DNA of 64,000 nt, taken from assembly GCA_963795775.1 (NCBI GenBank), contig CAWCJL010000005.1, positions 682,001 to 746,000 of the forward strand. Reading direction: 5' to 3'. The notes under the pieces are model-generated. The model ran no database searches, was not told the origin of the DNA, and saw nothing but the letters and a program-made list of their open reading frames with translations. Origin of the DNA: CAWCJL01 sp963795775. GTDB lineage: Bacteria > Acidobacteriota > Terriglobia > Terriglobales > Acidobacteriaceae. The position numbers were made by a program, and so were the translations under genes. Below are positions 18,551 to 29,105 of this stretch, in pieces. How positions within the stretch are numbered: the stretch's first letter is position 1; each line of letters begins with the position of its first letter.

Positions 18551-19847
18551 GTGAGCCCCCCATATTGCCGGGCGTAGGACGCCCGTTCTTGTTGGCTTGG
18601 TTCAGCATGGCGATCGATGATGATCTATCCATGCCGTGAGCGGATTCATGCGCTGGTCATCAGCGAAGAGGTTCTATATCACTCCCTGGATTTCTCTTCG
18701 CCCGACAATTGGTGCTCAAGCTTCTCGTCTCAAGTAAGGAACGTGACTGTAGAATCTTCCACCTCTACAAAAGCAAAAATCCCACCAACATGGTATGGAC
18801 GCGGCTGAACTCCGCTCTCTTCCGACCCGCATCCCGGAAAGAGCTCTTGTTCTATCTCCGGCAGCTAGGTACAGCTAGCAATAGGTGGATAGTCAGAGTC
18901 GATCTGGAAGCGTCAATCGTCGGATGCCCTTGCACGGCCCGCAGACTCGTGAGCGGCCCAGAGGCCGCAAGCCCCAGGAGTTCAGCGCGACGCAGATGAA
19001 CAGGGGATCAAAGGACCTTTCTGAGATGGAGGCTCGCCTGTTTTCCTTGCGAGCTGGGATTGGGTCGCGGCATACGAGGCAGTAGAACATGGCTGGCAGG
19101 GTGGACCGCGCGATCCTGCGAGCGATTCGGCGCAAATCTCGCAGAAGGACTTGTGTTGACGGAGGTCGGTGGCTTTGCCGCGCGTCTCGGTGGGAAGCCG
19201 CGGACCAGGTCGCGTCGTCTTCAACAAGACGGACCCACTGGGCCGGTGGTGAAGTGGTGTGCAGGGTCTGGGCGCCGAACGGGAGTCGAATCAAATACTT
19301 CGCTGTGAAACAGTCGTCCGGATCTTAGCTCCGCATGCTGGTCGGCTCATACGTCAACTGTCGGCGCCTGTCTGTCGCCTTGGCAGACAACTCAGGCTGA
19401 GAAGGCCACCGCGGGATTGGGGACTGCGCCTAAAAGCAGGGCGCTTTCGGCCACCACAAAGCAGCTCGTTCGGGCCTGTACTGCAAGCCCGGCAGTTCGT
19501 CTCGACAGGAAGATGGGGAGGCACTGGCGGAGAGCCCTACGACGGCCAGAGGCGAGTGCCTCGAAATGCGGCGTTCTGGAATCCATTCGAGATGCAGGAA
19601 AACGCGAGTGCTCGCCCCCAGAGCTTCCGGCAGATCATCGGGGAATGTTCGAACGCGAGCGCCAAAATGCCGGCGCAGCTCGCATTTGGCCAGCCGACGC
19701 TGATACGGGCCACCCACGAGGACTCCCGGCCTCGAACTTAAGTTGTATGGCTTCGAGGCAGCAAAGAGGTCACGCTGTTGAGGTCAATATCCGAAGCGGG
19801 GAAGCCCGCAAATCTCTGAAAATTCACCTTCAGTGGAGGAAACAGGA
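18551..19847. other. Gap of about 1.3 kb with no supported gene
   Basis: Both strands contain only short, motif-free open frames, mostly Arg/Gly/Ser-rich as expected for GC-rich noncoding DNA. No RNA gene or mobile element was recognised. Confidence 0.5.
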
Positions 19848-20120
19848 ATGATCTCCAATGCGATAGATGACCTGGACAGCAGAATCGCGATCTTAGCGGA
19901 CGTTTACGAAGAAGCACGAGAGCAAAGAGATCTGGAAGGTCTCGACCTGTTCCGTTCGCAGATTCAAGAGTTGGCGGCACAGCGAAGGCAGATCCTCCGG
20001 GCTCACTCTCAGAAGCGGGTAGGTGTTTCACGGTTCGGATTTTTCACGCAACTAGGAAGGCTCGCGATCTGGAACAGAACCAACGTCAAAGGAACGCTAC
20101 CCAACCAGCTCGCTTGCTGA
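19848..20120 (+). CDS. Small helical protein, hypothetical
   Basis: A possible 90-residue protein starting at ATG 19848, with GGAGG and AGGA just upstream. The first 55 residues are strongly helical and charged ('NAIDDLDSRIAILADVYEEARE', 'GLDLFRSQIQELAAQRRQIL'), like a coiled-coil or adaptor. The last 30 residues look random. No family is recognised. The good ribosome-binding site and ordered N-terminus support translation. Confidence 0.45.
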   Translation: MISNAIDDLDSRIAILADVYEEAREQRDLEGLDLFRSQIQELAAQRRQILRAHSQKRVGVSRFGFFTQLGRLAIWNRTNVKGTLPNQLAC

Positions 20121-20263
20121 AACACAATCCGAAAGCAAGTTCCGCCGATCTGGAGAATCGTCGAGAACGGAACCGACCCCACGTTTCATCTCTTCTCTGT
20201 GGCAGTGCGGAAGGTGCTCGCGACCATGTCAGATACGAACCGCCCGGAGGTCTTCGGTTCGCC

Positions 20264-20584
20264 TCATAGACTCAAAGCGTATCGCGTCATGTTGATAAAT
20301 GTTGAACCCGGAATATCAGAATAGAGTGGCTGAAGCAGCCTCAAATCGGGTTGGATTCGAACCAGCGCCTTGCAGATCGCCTTTTTCTCTGGGGGTATTA
20401 CATTAGGCAAAATGATTGCCACGGAGAACTTCTGGTTCGAGGCGAGCCGAAGGGCTTCTTCCTTGTTTCGTGCTGGAATGGCCTCATACCCGGCCTTGTC
20501 CAGATAAGCCTTTGGGCTGCTACTGGCGACTGGATCATCACTGACAAGAAGAACACGGTGTACAACCTTGGGGGTGAGGTTCAT
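20264..20584 (-). CDS. Degenerate receiver-domain protein lacking the phosphoacceptor
   Basis: A 106-aa protein with REC-fold sequence: 'HRVLLVSDDPVASSSPKAYLDKAGYEAIPARNKEEALRLAS', then 'FSVAIILPNVIPPEKKAICKAL'. The position where 'xxxLD' normally puts the phosphoacceptor reads 'AIILPN', so no aspartate is present. The conserved C-terminal Lys is also not evident. It therefore cannot be phosphorylated in the canonical way. It resembles short pseudo-receivers that I recall as frequent in Acidobacteriota (memory, unchecked). A second such gene lies at 24598-24930 on the same strand. Confidence 0.65.
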   Translation of the reverse strand: MNLTPKVVHRVLLVSDDPVASSSPKAYLDKAGYEAIPARNKEEALRLASNQKFSVAIILPNVIPPEKKAICKALVRIQPDLRLLQPLYSDIPGSTFINMTRYALSL

Positions 20585-23345
20585 ACGATACCTGTTGTTC
20601 TAAATTTTGAATTGGACGGCTTGCCCCCATCTGCATCGAGGGGTGTCCTGAGTTTAACCCAAATCCCCCTGAAAGCATGCAGAATAAAAGCGGCTCTCAG
20701 TTACAGTACGGCAGTCGTCTCGGCCAACTGTGGGCGTGTGTACGGCCCGAGCGGACGAGGAATGCGAGAGGAATGCCGTTCAGGCTGACCCGTTTGTGCG
20801 CCGCCTTTTCCGGCCGAGAGTGCCCGCGGGTGAGCATGGCAATGAGAAGCCGTCCAGCGGGAAGGCGACCGCGCATCGCCAAGTGAACAGAACACAAGCG
20901 CATCCGCAGGCTCCTCGAGACTCCTCACGTGGCGCTCTGCACAGCGTCTGTGACGTGACCGGGCGAGAAGAACTGGCACTGTGTCATACCGCCATCACGC
21001 CCCAGGCTCTGCTCCGCCGTTTGCCATCACGGCCAAAAATATTCTCGCCACTCGGGCAGGCGAAAGCTCTTGATTTGCAACGGTGACAGCACTCCCAAGG
21101 CGTTTCAAACGCGCGTGGGTCTCTGCCCAGCAGTCCGAATGCGGTCTGAAAAGAGCAGCCGACTCTCTGGTCTACAGAAATGCCGAGAGGACTCACGACT
21201 CGGTTTAAGCGGAAAAGGCCTGTCGATAGCACGGACCTTGGCTGGCATGTGACGTTCCCTTGCGGTCCGGTACTCGCTGGTTTCCCCTGCGCCGTGACGG
21301 ACAGCGATACCGTCATTTGAACACCCTCTCGACCAGAGCTTTCCGAATGGAAAGGACAGTCCCGCTGCCGGTGTACGATTCAGTCGGCGCGAAGGCTCGA
21401 GCGGCCGATGCAGCAAGAGGATTCCTTGGTGACATCTCACTTCTGGAACAGGTTTGGAGTGACCATCAGGACGGCAAGCAGAGACAGAGGGGTAGAGATT
21501 CTGGACTTCTAGACGTTAAACTCTGGTCTCTGCTGAGCGCCGAAGCATGTGCAAGAACATGTATCTCGTGTTGGTTTTCCACCTGGCGATCGGATTTCCA
21601 GCCCTCGCCAGGACCCGATCTCCGATCGAGCGACTGACTGGCAATCCATCGCCCCCGTTTTCCACAGGAACCACCACGAGTGGACCAGTCGGGCTCCAGT
21701 TGCCGGCCATCGTGGTGAGTGTGCCACCCACTCGAACTCCATGCGATGAAGTGCAGGGCCTCTTTCATGGCCGGACGCGAGAGATCCGTCCGCCCAAACC
21801 GACCGCGCTCGCATCAGGCAAGACGGAAGGACCTCAACGGAATGCCTTCCTACAGCTGGGCGGACCTGACTTGCTTTGAGGGGAAGTCGGATGGCGAGGG
21901 AAGGCGGAGCGCATATTCGCTTGTTGTGACCCACCGTCTAGGCCTTGCAATGAAGAGAAGCCGCGAGATTGGAGCTCGGCATGGCAGGCCGTATTCTCAG
22001 GGCGGCGGCAGTCGAGGAAAGCTCAGGCTCCGATAATCGCGTCCAGGTCTTAGAAACACTTTGGATGGGAGCGAAAACATCCAACACGGGTTCCGAACCG
22101 CGGGTCCGGATGATTGAAGAAACCGGTTTCGCGTACGCTTCCGGGGCGACGCGGTGCAGGGAGCGCAGGTTCCGAATGAAGGGAAGTCAGTTGCTGGCGC
22201 GAGTCCATTGCCGGCTCTGGAAGGCAGCTGTGAGGTGGACGTGATCTGCTCGGTTGACGCGGCGAATCTCAGCCGGCCAGACGGCTGGTTCCTCCCAAAG
22301 CTCCAGTGCGCTCTGCAGACCAGCGTACTAGGGCCGTTCAGTGGAATGTACTCTCAGCGGAAGTATTCCTGCGATGCTCAATGGGATGTGGTCTAACCTG
22401 CCGGCAAAAGCCAAGTCCAACGCCCGACGCTGGATATAAGCGAGAATCTCGGAGGGTGGCACCCGATCCACCTCCCGCCGCCGCCAAGCGAAGCCGGCAG
22501 AAGAAAAGAGCCTTCCGAATATTCCCGGTTGGAGTGGTTCTCCAGAACACCGAAACGCTCTCCGTCGTTCGACTTATTCGGATCCCGCTTCGTTGGCTGG
22601 GCCAACGCTCTGTCACAGATCCGAGGAATCACCACCACGCATGAAGAGCAGAGCCAGGAGTTCACGGATTCGCGCATTACCTGAACTCTCATTTGCACAG
22701 CATACGTGCGATTGAACCCATACCGAACGCTGCTTTGGTGGAGCTCTTCGGCAGTCTGGAAACGAACGCCTCAAACATGCCGTTCTCACCACTGTTGCGG
22801 CCGCGGCTTATGGACCCGAAGCTCAAGCGGAAGCGAGAACTCTCACAGCGCAACGGCGGACAATGAAGGGTCCTCGAATGGGCTTGCTCGGCCTGTTCAA
22901 GTGAGCGGTCCCCGGGCAGGCAGGTACCGGACTCCTCAGCAACTCCAAGGCTACCGCTCGGCGGAACTGGGAATGGCGGCGTGTGCCAACAGAGCGGAGG
23001 TCCACCGGCCAGTTAACCGTTCCGGTGCATCCCTTGCACTTGAGCGGTGAAACTGACCTGTCATGTTGAGCAGCATAGGTCGAAGGCTGCAGCGCAAACT
23101 GTCCCCGAGGCGTGGTGACTTCTTTCGAGGACTTGACCACTATCTGTGCTCAGGGAGGTGTCAGCGCAAGTCGGACCAAGAGGACGGATCGCGATTGCAA
23201 ACGGAGGACGTTCTTTCTACGCAACCCCAAATCGCCGGCTGACCCGTGAGCTGCCCCTTGCAGGAACTTTCCTGATATCTACTTCTGATGTTTACGACGA
23301 AAGTAACGCTTGTTGGCCGCCCGCAGTAACCTGTAGGATGTCAGA

Positions 23346-23409
23346 CGGGACGGAGAACCGCCCGATAGCCAACTACGACCCGGCCCGGAGAGACCGGGTC
23401 CTTTTTTTT
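23346..23409 (+). terminator. Rho-independent terminator with an upstream hairpin; 3' end of a possible small RNA
   Basis: GACCCGG (23377-23383) pairs perfectly with CCGGGTC (23394-23400), followed by a C and eight consecutive T at 23402-23409. This is the clearest intrinsic terminator in the window. Just upstream a second hairpin (23346-23364) folds CGGG-A-CGG around AGAA against CCGCCCG. No convincing coding region ends here on the plus strand, so the terminated transcript may be noncoding. A promoter was not identified. Confidence 0.7.
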
Positions 23410-23470
23410 GACAGATGGGTCCTGCCGTCGGTAAAACGCACTAACGAAACAGAGCCGAAGGGAAGAAGTC

Positions 23471-23617
23471 ATGGTCGAATCGGAATCATTCATCGAGCAC
23501 ATCATGCGATGGATGCAGAGAAATTTCCCCATCCGCCTTCAAGTACGTGAGGTCTTTTCACCGGATTCAGGTCCTACTAAAACCCCTAGTAGGCTAGGGG
23601 GCGAATCTTCTGGCTAG
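23471..23617 (+). CDS. Very small open frame (48 aa), doubtful
   Basis: ATG at 23471 follows GGAAG with 5-bp spacing. The first 30 residues ('MVESESFIEHIMRWMQRNFP', then 'IRLQVREVFS') look like an amphipathic helix; the tail is low in information. It begins about 60 bp after the terminator. Two mutually exclusive hairpins overlap its 3' part (23573-23593 CCTACT/AGTAGG, 23583-23600 CCCCTA/TAGGGG). Not recognised; it may be chance. Confidence 0.25.
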   Translation: MVESESFIEHIMRWMQRNFPIRLQVREVFSPDSGPTKTPSRLGGESSG

Positions 23618-24076
23618 CGAGGCCGATCGTGGCAATTAGTCCGTCTCTGGAACGCTGACCGCGCCCTACGTGTACGAATCAGCATCGTGGTTTTCGAGAG
23701 GTGCTGCTATGGTCCGAGCGTCGTAGGACGTTGAGGCCGTTAATGAATATTTGGTTCGCGATGAACTGCCGTTCATGGCGGAGTCGATGGCCACACGCCT
23801 AGAGCGGCCAGGTGACAGACCTTTCAATGAGAGTTCCACAAACGGGGAAACGGAACGTGCTTCGATAAGGGGCTTAGCCGGGGTCTAACCCGCTTCGCGC
23901 CGCCATACTCTCCTGTTCGGACGGGTGGCGTGAGATCGCGGAGAGGGACTGTCGGGACTATGAATGGCGCGGCCGGCAAACAATTGTACGAGATTCATCG
24001 CTGCCCCATTTGGGGTATCGCGCTTGCGATCCGCGAGTTCTAAATTGGGAATCAGGGAAAAGCAGGGCCAGCTCTC

Positions 24077-24292
24077 TTGATACTCAAGTTCTCAAGTACG
24101 GGTTCAAAGTACGCCTACTGCAAGGCTTGCGGGATGCTCAAGGGCATAGAACTTCTCTCGATATGCCTGGGCTGCGGCAAGGTAGTCTGCAAGAGCTGTA
24201 AGCAGCCCTGCACCTGCTTCTCCAGCGCGCGCGCGACTTCCGTCGCTAAGAGGGGAAACATCCTTCAGTGGAGATTGCCTCCTCGTATATGA
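24077..24292 (+). CDS. Small zinc-knuckle-like Cys-rich protein
   Basis: A 71-residue frame with regularly spaced cysteines: C-x2-C in 'YCKACG', then 'CLGCGKVVCKSCKQPCTC', giving eight Cys in pairs as in RING/treble-clef or zinc-ribbon proteins. Such spacing is unlikely by chance. The start is uncertain: a TTG at 24077 retains the first pair, whereas the ATG at 24134 would lose it. The C-terminal 20 residues look random, so the true end may have been altered. No family is named. Confidence 0.4.
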   Translation: MILKFSSTGSKYAYCKACGMLKGIELLSICLGCGKVVCKSCKQPCTCFSSARATSVAKRGNILQWRLPPRI

Positions 24293-24597
24293 GAAGCTAA
24301 TCCTCACGTCGGGTGACCGCAGTCGGATTTGGATCCAAACCAATTCCAGACGCCCCCGAAGCCCATGCTTCCCCGACGCTTGGGTCTTCTCAGCTCCGTT
24401 GTCCGGAGCTGACGTCTTGATGCCCTCGCTGCCAATCGCTGCTGTGATCTCCGAGAGAAGAACAGGAACATCTTGGGGGCACCATTGGGGTCCAAACGGC
24501 ACACGCGGGGATTGAGACACTCAAATCGCGGACCCTGCTTTGGGCAACCGCACGGAGACGGCTTGCCGACGATTAACGGGGTTGCTCCTCGGTGATT
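24293..24597. other. Gap of about 300 bp, nothing recognised
   Basis: No open frame with motif or start support was found between the Cys-rich frame and the minus-strand pseudo-receiver. Confidence 0.5.
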
Positions 24598-24930
24598 TCA
24601 GGACACTAATAACTCCCTCACCGCGGCGAGGAGTTGTGATGGATTCGATTTAACCATTCGAGAGACGTAGGAGCTGTGTTCTGAACCGTCTTCGATCTGA
24701 AGGATGATCTGCCCGGGATACCGTTCCCGGATTTCTTGATCGATAGTCAACCCTTGAAGGTAGGACCTGCGCCCAATGACAACAACCTTGAAACGCTCAG
24801 TGGCGAGCTTTGCCATGGCCTCCTCGGCGGACTCGACAGAATCTGTTGAGTAGCCTCCGTTTGTCAGTAGTTCGACCCGCGTTTTACGCAGTATCGTGTT
24901 ATGCGTAACTACGAAAATGCGCTCACTCAT
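24598..24930 (-). CDS. Degenerate receiver-domain protein lacking both acidic sites
   Basis: A 110-aa REC-like protein: 'RIFVVTHNTILRKTRVELLTNGGYSTDSVESAEEAMAKLATERFKVVVIGRR', then 'RYPGQIILQIEDGSE' and 'LLAAVRELL'. The acidic pair is replaced by T-H and the phosphoacceptor position reads 'VVVIGRR', so neither Mg binding nor phosphorylation is expected. The start at 24930 (ATG) is chosen because the domain begins three residues later; the frame is open further upstream without motif support. It probably works as a protein-interaction module, if expressed. Confidence 0.65.
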   Translation of the reverse strand: MSERIFVVTHNTILRKTRVELLTNGGYSTDSVESAEEAMAKLATERFKVVVIGRRSYLQGLTIDQEIRERYPGQIILQIEDGSEHSSYVSRMVKSNPSQLLAAVRELLVS

Positions 24931-25752
24931 GGAGCCTACCCGTTCTGCGGAAACGTGGAGAGAATCGGCCAAATTCGGGCGCGCGCACAATATGGTTATC
25001 GTGAGATGCGTTGCGCGGTGATCCTCCATCGCCCTCGTACTAACGCCCTCCCCCGAAGGATCAGCACGGAAGAGCGAAGGAGGATCACCCCGTGTGAGAA
25101 CAGTACACTGGAAAGCTGGGCCGGGAAGGCGCATATGCGTAACCAGCAAGCGGGCAATAGTAACCTCGGCTGTCATCTTGACGAGCTGAGGTTTCGCTTC
25201 CTGAGATCCGAAGGCCGAGATGGGCATGTGATCTCGGAATCTTTGGATTTTCGAGCCAGGCAGGCTGAAGGCCGCTCACTCCTCCTAACTCAGCTTCCGT
25301 TCTCATTTGCGGGGCAGGGCAGAGTCCCATATTCGCTCATGGGAGAGCGTGTGCGACAAGGCAGGCGTGAAACTGGCAATCGCGGCGAGTAGATTAGAAC
25401 CACCGCGGAGCATTACGAACCCGCCAACGGCCCTTTAGCAGTCGCCTTGCAGCAGAGCTAAGGGCGAGCTTCGCACGTTGGCAAAGACCAGAAATCGGCG
25501 ATAGGCTTAGCAGGAGGGGAGTGAGGACCGAAAGAAGCACCCCTGCGAAGCCTTCGGTCGCCCCGGGACAGCAACAACGCGGATAATCGGCGCTCATACT
25601 TAAGGTTCGAGTTCGACAAGCTCGCCGTAAACAACTCCAGGTTTCCCGACCGTTTGTTTATGGATTACGCAGCCCGTGCGCATGGTTCATCACACAAAGG
25701 GTGTATAGTCTGGCAAGGCATCAACTCGGTAGCCTCAGAGCAAAGAGGTTAT
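24931..25752. other. Gap of about 820 bp with no supported gene
   Basis: Short frames on both strands have no recognisable domains. The last 100 bp should carry the promoter of the lipoprotein gene, but no clear consensus was picked out. Confidence 0.45.
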
Positions 25753-26686
25753 ATGAGCCTGAGTCGCCCCACTTCGTTTTTAGCATTGTTAGTTCTTTTG
25801 CCATTTGCTGGTTGCAGTTCTATAAAGTCCCTACAAATAGTTCCTGGGGCTGGCGTTGAGACGCTAAGAGGTCTTGGACAAACTGCTCAGTTCAAGGCGC
25901 TCGCGACTCGCCAGATGGGTTCGGCTACCCCGACCACATCTGATATGACCCGCTCTGTAACGTGGGCGGCCAGCAATCCATTGGTCGCGACTATTGACTC
26001 CTCGGGGCTGGCAACCGCGGTGGGGCAAGGGACGACGTCAATCACCGCAGAATCTGGCGGGGTCGTCGCGTCCTCCGACTTGACCGTCACTGGTTCTTCT
26101 GCCCAACCAACCGCCCCCACTATAGCTGTGATTCCAGGATCAGGTTCAGCGGTCGCTACTGTTCCGGGTGAGACCACTCAATTTATCGCAATTGGTAACT
26201 TAAGCGGAAGTGGAGCGACTCAGGATCTCACGAATAGGGTGAAGTGGCTTTCTAGTGACGTGTCCGTGGCTACCATTGACCAGGATGGTCTGGCTACGGG
26301 CGTCGGCGCGACTTCAGACAATAACGTTACCACTATCACCGCAATGGCAGTTACAGCAACTGGTTCTGTCATTACGGCAACGAGTACACTGACGATGGCT
26401 ACGGGTGGGCAAGTTAATTTGCCGATCCTCTCTTTGTACAAGGTGGGAGATGGCGCGGGCAGCGTAACCAGTACGCCCGTGGGAGTAAACTGCGGGCCCC
26501 AGGCGACATGTACTGGTTACTTTCCGCTCCATTATCCCGTGACGCTCACTGAACATCCCGATGAAGGCTCAGTTTTCGGTAGGATGGTCGGCGAATTGTC
26601 TTCCGGTAACGGGCGCACCAACGGAATGTGCGTTAACCATGGAGAACAATGAAACGGTCGGAGCTATCTTCGCCAGCGCACCCTAG
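25753..26686 (+). pseudogene. Lipoprotein with two bacterial Ig-like (BIG2) domains and a C-terminal repeat domain, one frameshift
   Basis: A surface or periplasmic lipoprotein. The signal peptide ends in the lipobox 'FAG-C' with Cys21. Two BIG2-type repeats follow, each with the 'V.W.SS...ATID..GLATGVG.GTTSITA' pattern (about residues 30-120 and 130-235). The last domain begins 'GSVTSTPVGVNCG' and should end in the common 'GW...C...CALTMENNETVGAIF' motif. That motif is encoded one frame away, ending at TAG 26684-26686. Dropping one G from the GG near 26579 joins them as 'SVF-VGWSANCLPVTGAPTECALTM'. Without it a spurious tail continues to 26652. Start ATG 25753 has AGAGG upstream. Adhesion or matrix roles are typical of the domain, not shown here. 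Confidence 0.8.
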
Positions 26687-27147
26687 TCTCTGGCGGCGCT
26701 TGTACGTTGATCCGACGCTGATAAAAACATCCTTTTCTCACCTAGAACGGCCCGTCGCGCTCGATTTGGGCTTTGTAGACTGGTTTCTTGCTCAGCGTGT
26801 CTGCTTACTGGCGAAGGAGTCTTGGCCGGCTGCCAGGGGTGAGTCTGACTTAGTACATCGGTCATTGCTAGCAGCTCACTGACGGCCTATGTTGGCATAT
26901 TCCTCTAGCGCTTCGTGATGGAGAGAATCAAGCAGGTCAGGGTGATGATCCACGAGTCCACAAAAAGTCAGGTGAATCGATCCCAGCACCATGCGCTGAG
27001 TCGCTGCCCATCTCGGCTCAGTGCGCAACCGCGATTTCTTGGATCTGTGCCCTCAGTCGTGACAGTTTGGGCTGTCTGCCTCCGGATTACCGGCTTACGA
27101 AGAGAGGTGCAGGGCTGTGATAGCCGACCCTACGCTGAGGCGATCCT
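26687..27147. other. Gap of about 460 bp, nothing recognised
   Basis: Contains only short frames without motifs. It should hold the promoter of the PAP2 gene, but no strong consensus was identified. Confidence 0.45.
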
Positions 27148-28068
27148 ATGAAGCGTATCGCCGCCCTGGACGGAGCGCGACCGTTCCACTTCCTGATGGC
27201 TGGGTCCGTCTTCTGCATTCTGACCTTTTCGGTGATAGGCTGCGCGCTCACGCACATCAGCGTGCCGCGAGCGCAAATCCTCGATTTGCTCACGGCCTAC
27301 GCGTTCATCTGCGCTCCGGCTGCGTACTGCTACTGGGCAAAGATGAGGCGTGTCAGCGAATCGCTCACGTTGATCGCGTGGAGTTTCCTGCTCAGGGAAG
27401 TGCTGATTGTACCCACATACATTGCTGCGCGCTCAAAAATGCCATTGAGAGACGTAACTTTCGCAGCGATCGACCATTCCATTCGCCTGGATAGTCCTGC
27501 CGTCATAGCGGCCACCCGATGGGCCTCGACGCCGCTGCTGTGGAGTTACAACGCGATGTCGTTCATGCTGATCGGGGCTGTTCTGCTCACAGTGATGAGC
27601 CAGAGGTTTGCGGAAACCCGACGCTTAATCCTCAGTGTCTTGATCGCCACCCTGATGGCAGTTTCCGCTTTGGCGCTTGCCCCTGCACTCGGACCGTGGA
27701 CGATCTACAGCGGGCACCCGAACTCATTGCAGACGGTCATCAGCAATGCGATGCTGACACTAAGAAGCGGTGCGCCCTACGTGATCGATATGCGATTGCC
27801 GACAGGGCTGATCTTTTTCCCATCCTTCCACGTCGTGTTATCCCTTCTTTCCGCCGGAGCACTTTGGAGCTTTCGCTGGCTGCGGCTCCCGGTATCTCTT
27901 CTTTGCGTGCTCATTGCCGTCTCGACGATGAGCACGGGCTGGCACTATGCGACGGACGTTCTGGGCGGAACCGTATTGTCTGTTGCGGCCAGCGCGGCTT
28001 CGACATGGCTACTGAAGACACGCGCGCGAGAGGAAATGGTAGAACATTCTCCGTACGTAACTACCTGA
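27148..28068 (+). CDS. PAP2-superfamily membrane phosphatase/phosphotransferase (inositol-phosphotransferase-like)
   Basis: A 306-aa integral membrane protein with about six hydrophobic helices. The PAP2 active-site motifs are present: 'FPSFHVVLSLLSAGAL' with His228 (PSxH type) and 'STGWHYATDVLGG' with His266 and Asp270. An upstream 'RLPTGLIFFPS' replaces the usual KxxxxxxRP. The layout resembles the Aur1/Ipt1-like PAP2_3 subgroup, which acts on lipid phosphates or transfers phospho-head-groups. The ATG at 27148 has GAGG some 10 bp upstream. The gene is intact, in contrast to several large genes around it. The substrate is unknown. Confidence 0.85.
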   Translation: MKRIAALDGARPFHFLMAGSVFCILTFSVIGCALTHISVPRAQILDLLTAYAFICAPAAYCYWAKMRRVSESLTLIAWSFLLREVLIVPTYIAARSKMPLRDVTFAAIDHSIRLDSPAVIAATRWASTPLLWSYNAMSFMLIGAVLLTVMSQRFAETRRLILSVLIATLMAVSALALAPALGPWTIYSGHPNSLQTVISNAMLTLRSGAPYVIDMRLPTGLIFFPSFHVVLSLLSAGALWSFRWLRLPVSLLCVLIAVSTMSTGWHYATDVLGGTVLSVAASAASTWLLKTRAREEMVEHSPYVTT

Positions 28069-29105
28069 AGCGTTCGCGGGCAGAGTTGGATCCCGTCCTT
28101 CTGTGGACCAGGGACAACAGATGGCGTGGACGCCCTCGCCACCTCGAACGGGCCTATAACGTTGGTTGGAGCTCCGCCGAAGAATCGAGCCTCGGGCCTT
28201 TATCTAATCGCGACGACCACCCTCGGGAAATGTTCTGCCGGGTATTGGCCGCTCGTCTCAAGGGGAGCTGTGAGATCCATACTAGGGCCTAGCACAACGG
28301 CTTATGACCTCACGGGCGAGTGTCGACAGATGCTCTCGCATGGGCTAGACTGCGCGGCCAGCGCTGGTCTGTTCCCCTGCGGCAATTCGATTTCGGAGCT
28401 CCTCCACACGATCTGGCGTGAGCGATGGCCCGCGGCCTTTCTAGGCTCCGGCCTTCTTCGCCAAGACGATCCCTTCGCGGTCGGCGCTCCCCGATCAACT
28501 TCCGTCCACTCGACAGCACCCCTTTTACGCTCCGGAGGGCTTGGAAATGGCCATGTCCTCGCTCGCACAGGTCATGCGCTCGTTCACCGATTCGAGGACA
28601 GCGCCGCGTCCGTAAGGTGGCTGGCTGTTCGCCGGAGTTCATCGAAGGTTCCGCACGAGGCGATCCATCGAGTGAACGACGGGGACGTCACCGTAGCGAA
28701 AGTGATCGTATGCCTAAAGCTGGGGACGGCTCCTGTCCTTGCGCTGGGCTAATCTGGGAACGGCATATCGAGGGCCGCGCTCTTCGAGTTGAGAAATCGC
28801 GTACTGATACGGGCCTGAAACCATCTTCAACCAGAGCCGGCCGTGCACCTTCGACGCCATGGCCTGCTGGCTTCGGATTGCCTGGGGAATCGCCTGAGTT
28901 GTTTACGGACGGACAAGTGCTAGCAACACTCGACGAAGAGCCGGTCAAGCACTCGATCACCGTTGATTTGTGAGCCACATGCCTGTTTTAGGGCTCCATC
29001 TCAAGGAGAGAGCACAGGGATCAACTCGGAGCAGCGCTTTATGCGCATTCAGGGAATTGTCTGTACCGAGATGGAGCAGTGACCGGCTTGCGCTTGAGCG
29101 TCTAA
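28069..29105. other. Gap of about 1 kb with no supported gene
   Basis: Overlapping frames up to about 208 codons occur on both strands, but they have Arg/Ser/Pro-rich compositions typical of GC-rich noncoding DNA and no motifs. Confidence 0.45.

Larger units (their letters stand above)
20585..24076. other. 3.5-kb stretch almost without recognisable genes
   Basis: This is the longest gene-poor stretch in the window. Many overlapping short frames occur on both strands; none matches a family I recognise. One 110-residue plus-strand frame at 21547-21879 begins with a signal-peptide-like segment but has no ribosome-binding site. The clearest signals are a double hairpin with a T-run at 23346-23409 and a very small open frame at 23471-23617. 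Confidence 0.5.

Noticed and set aside
28126..28752. A 208-codon plus-strand frame in a gap
   Set aside because: Low-complexity Arg/Ser/Gly/Leu composition, several overlapping frames of similar length, no motif and no start signal.
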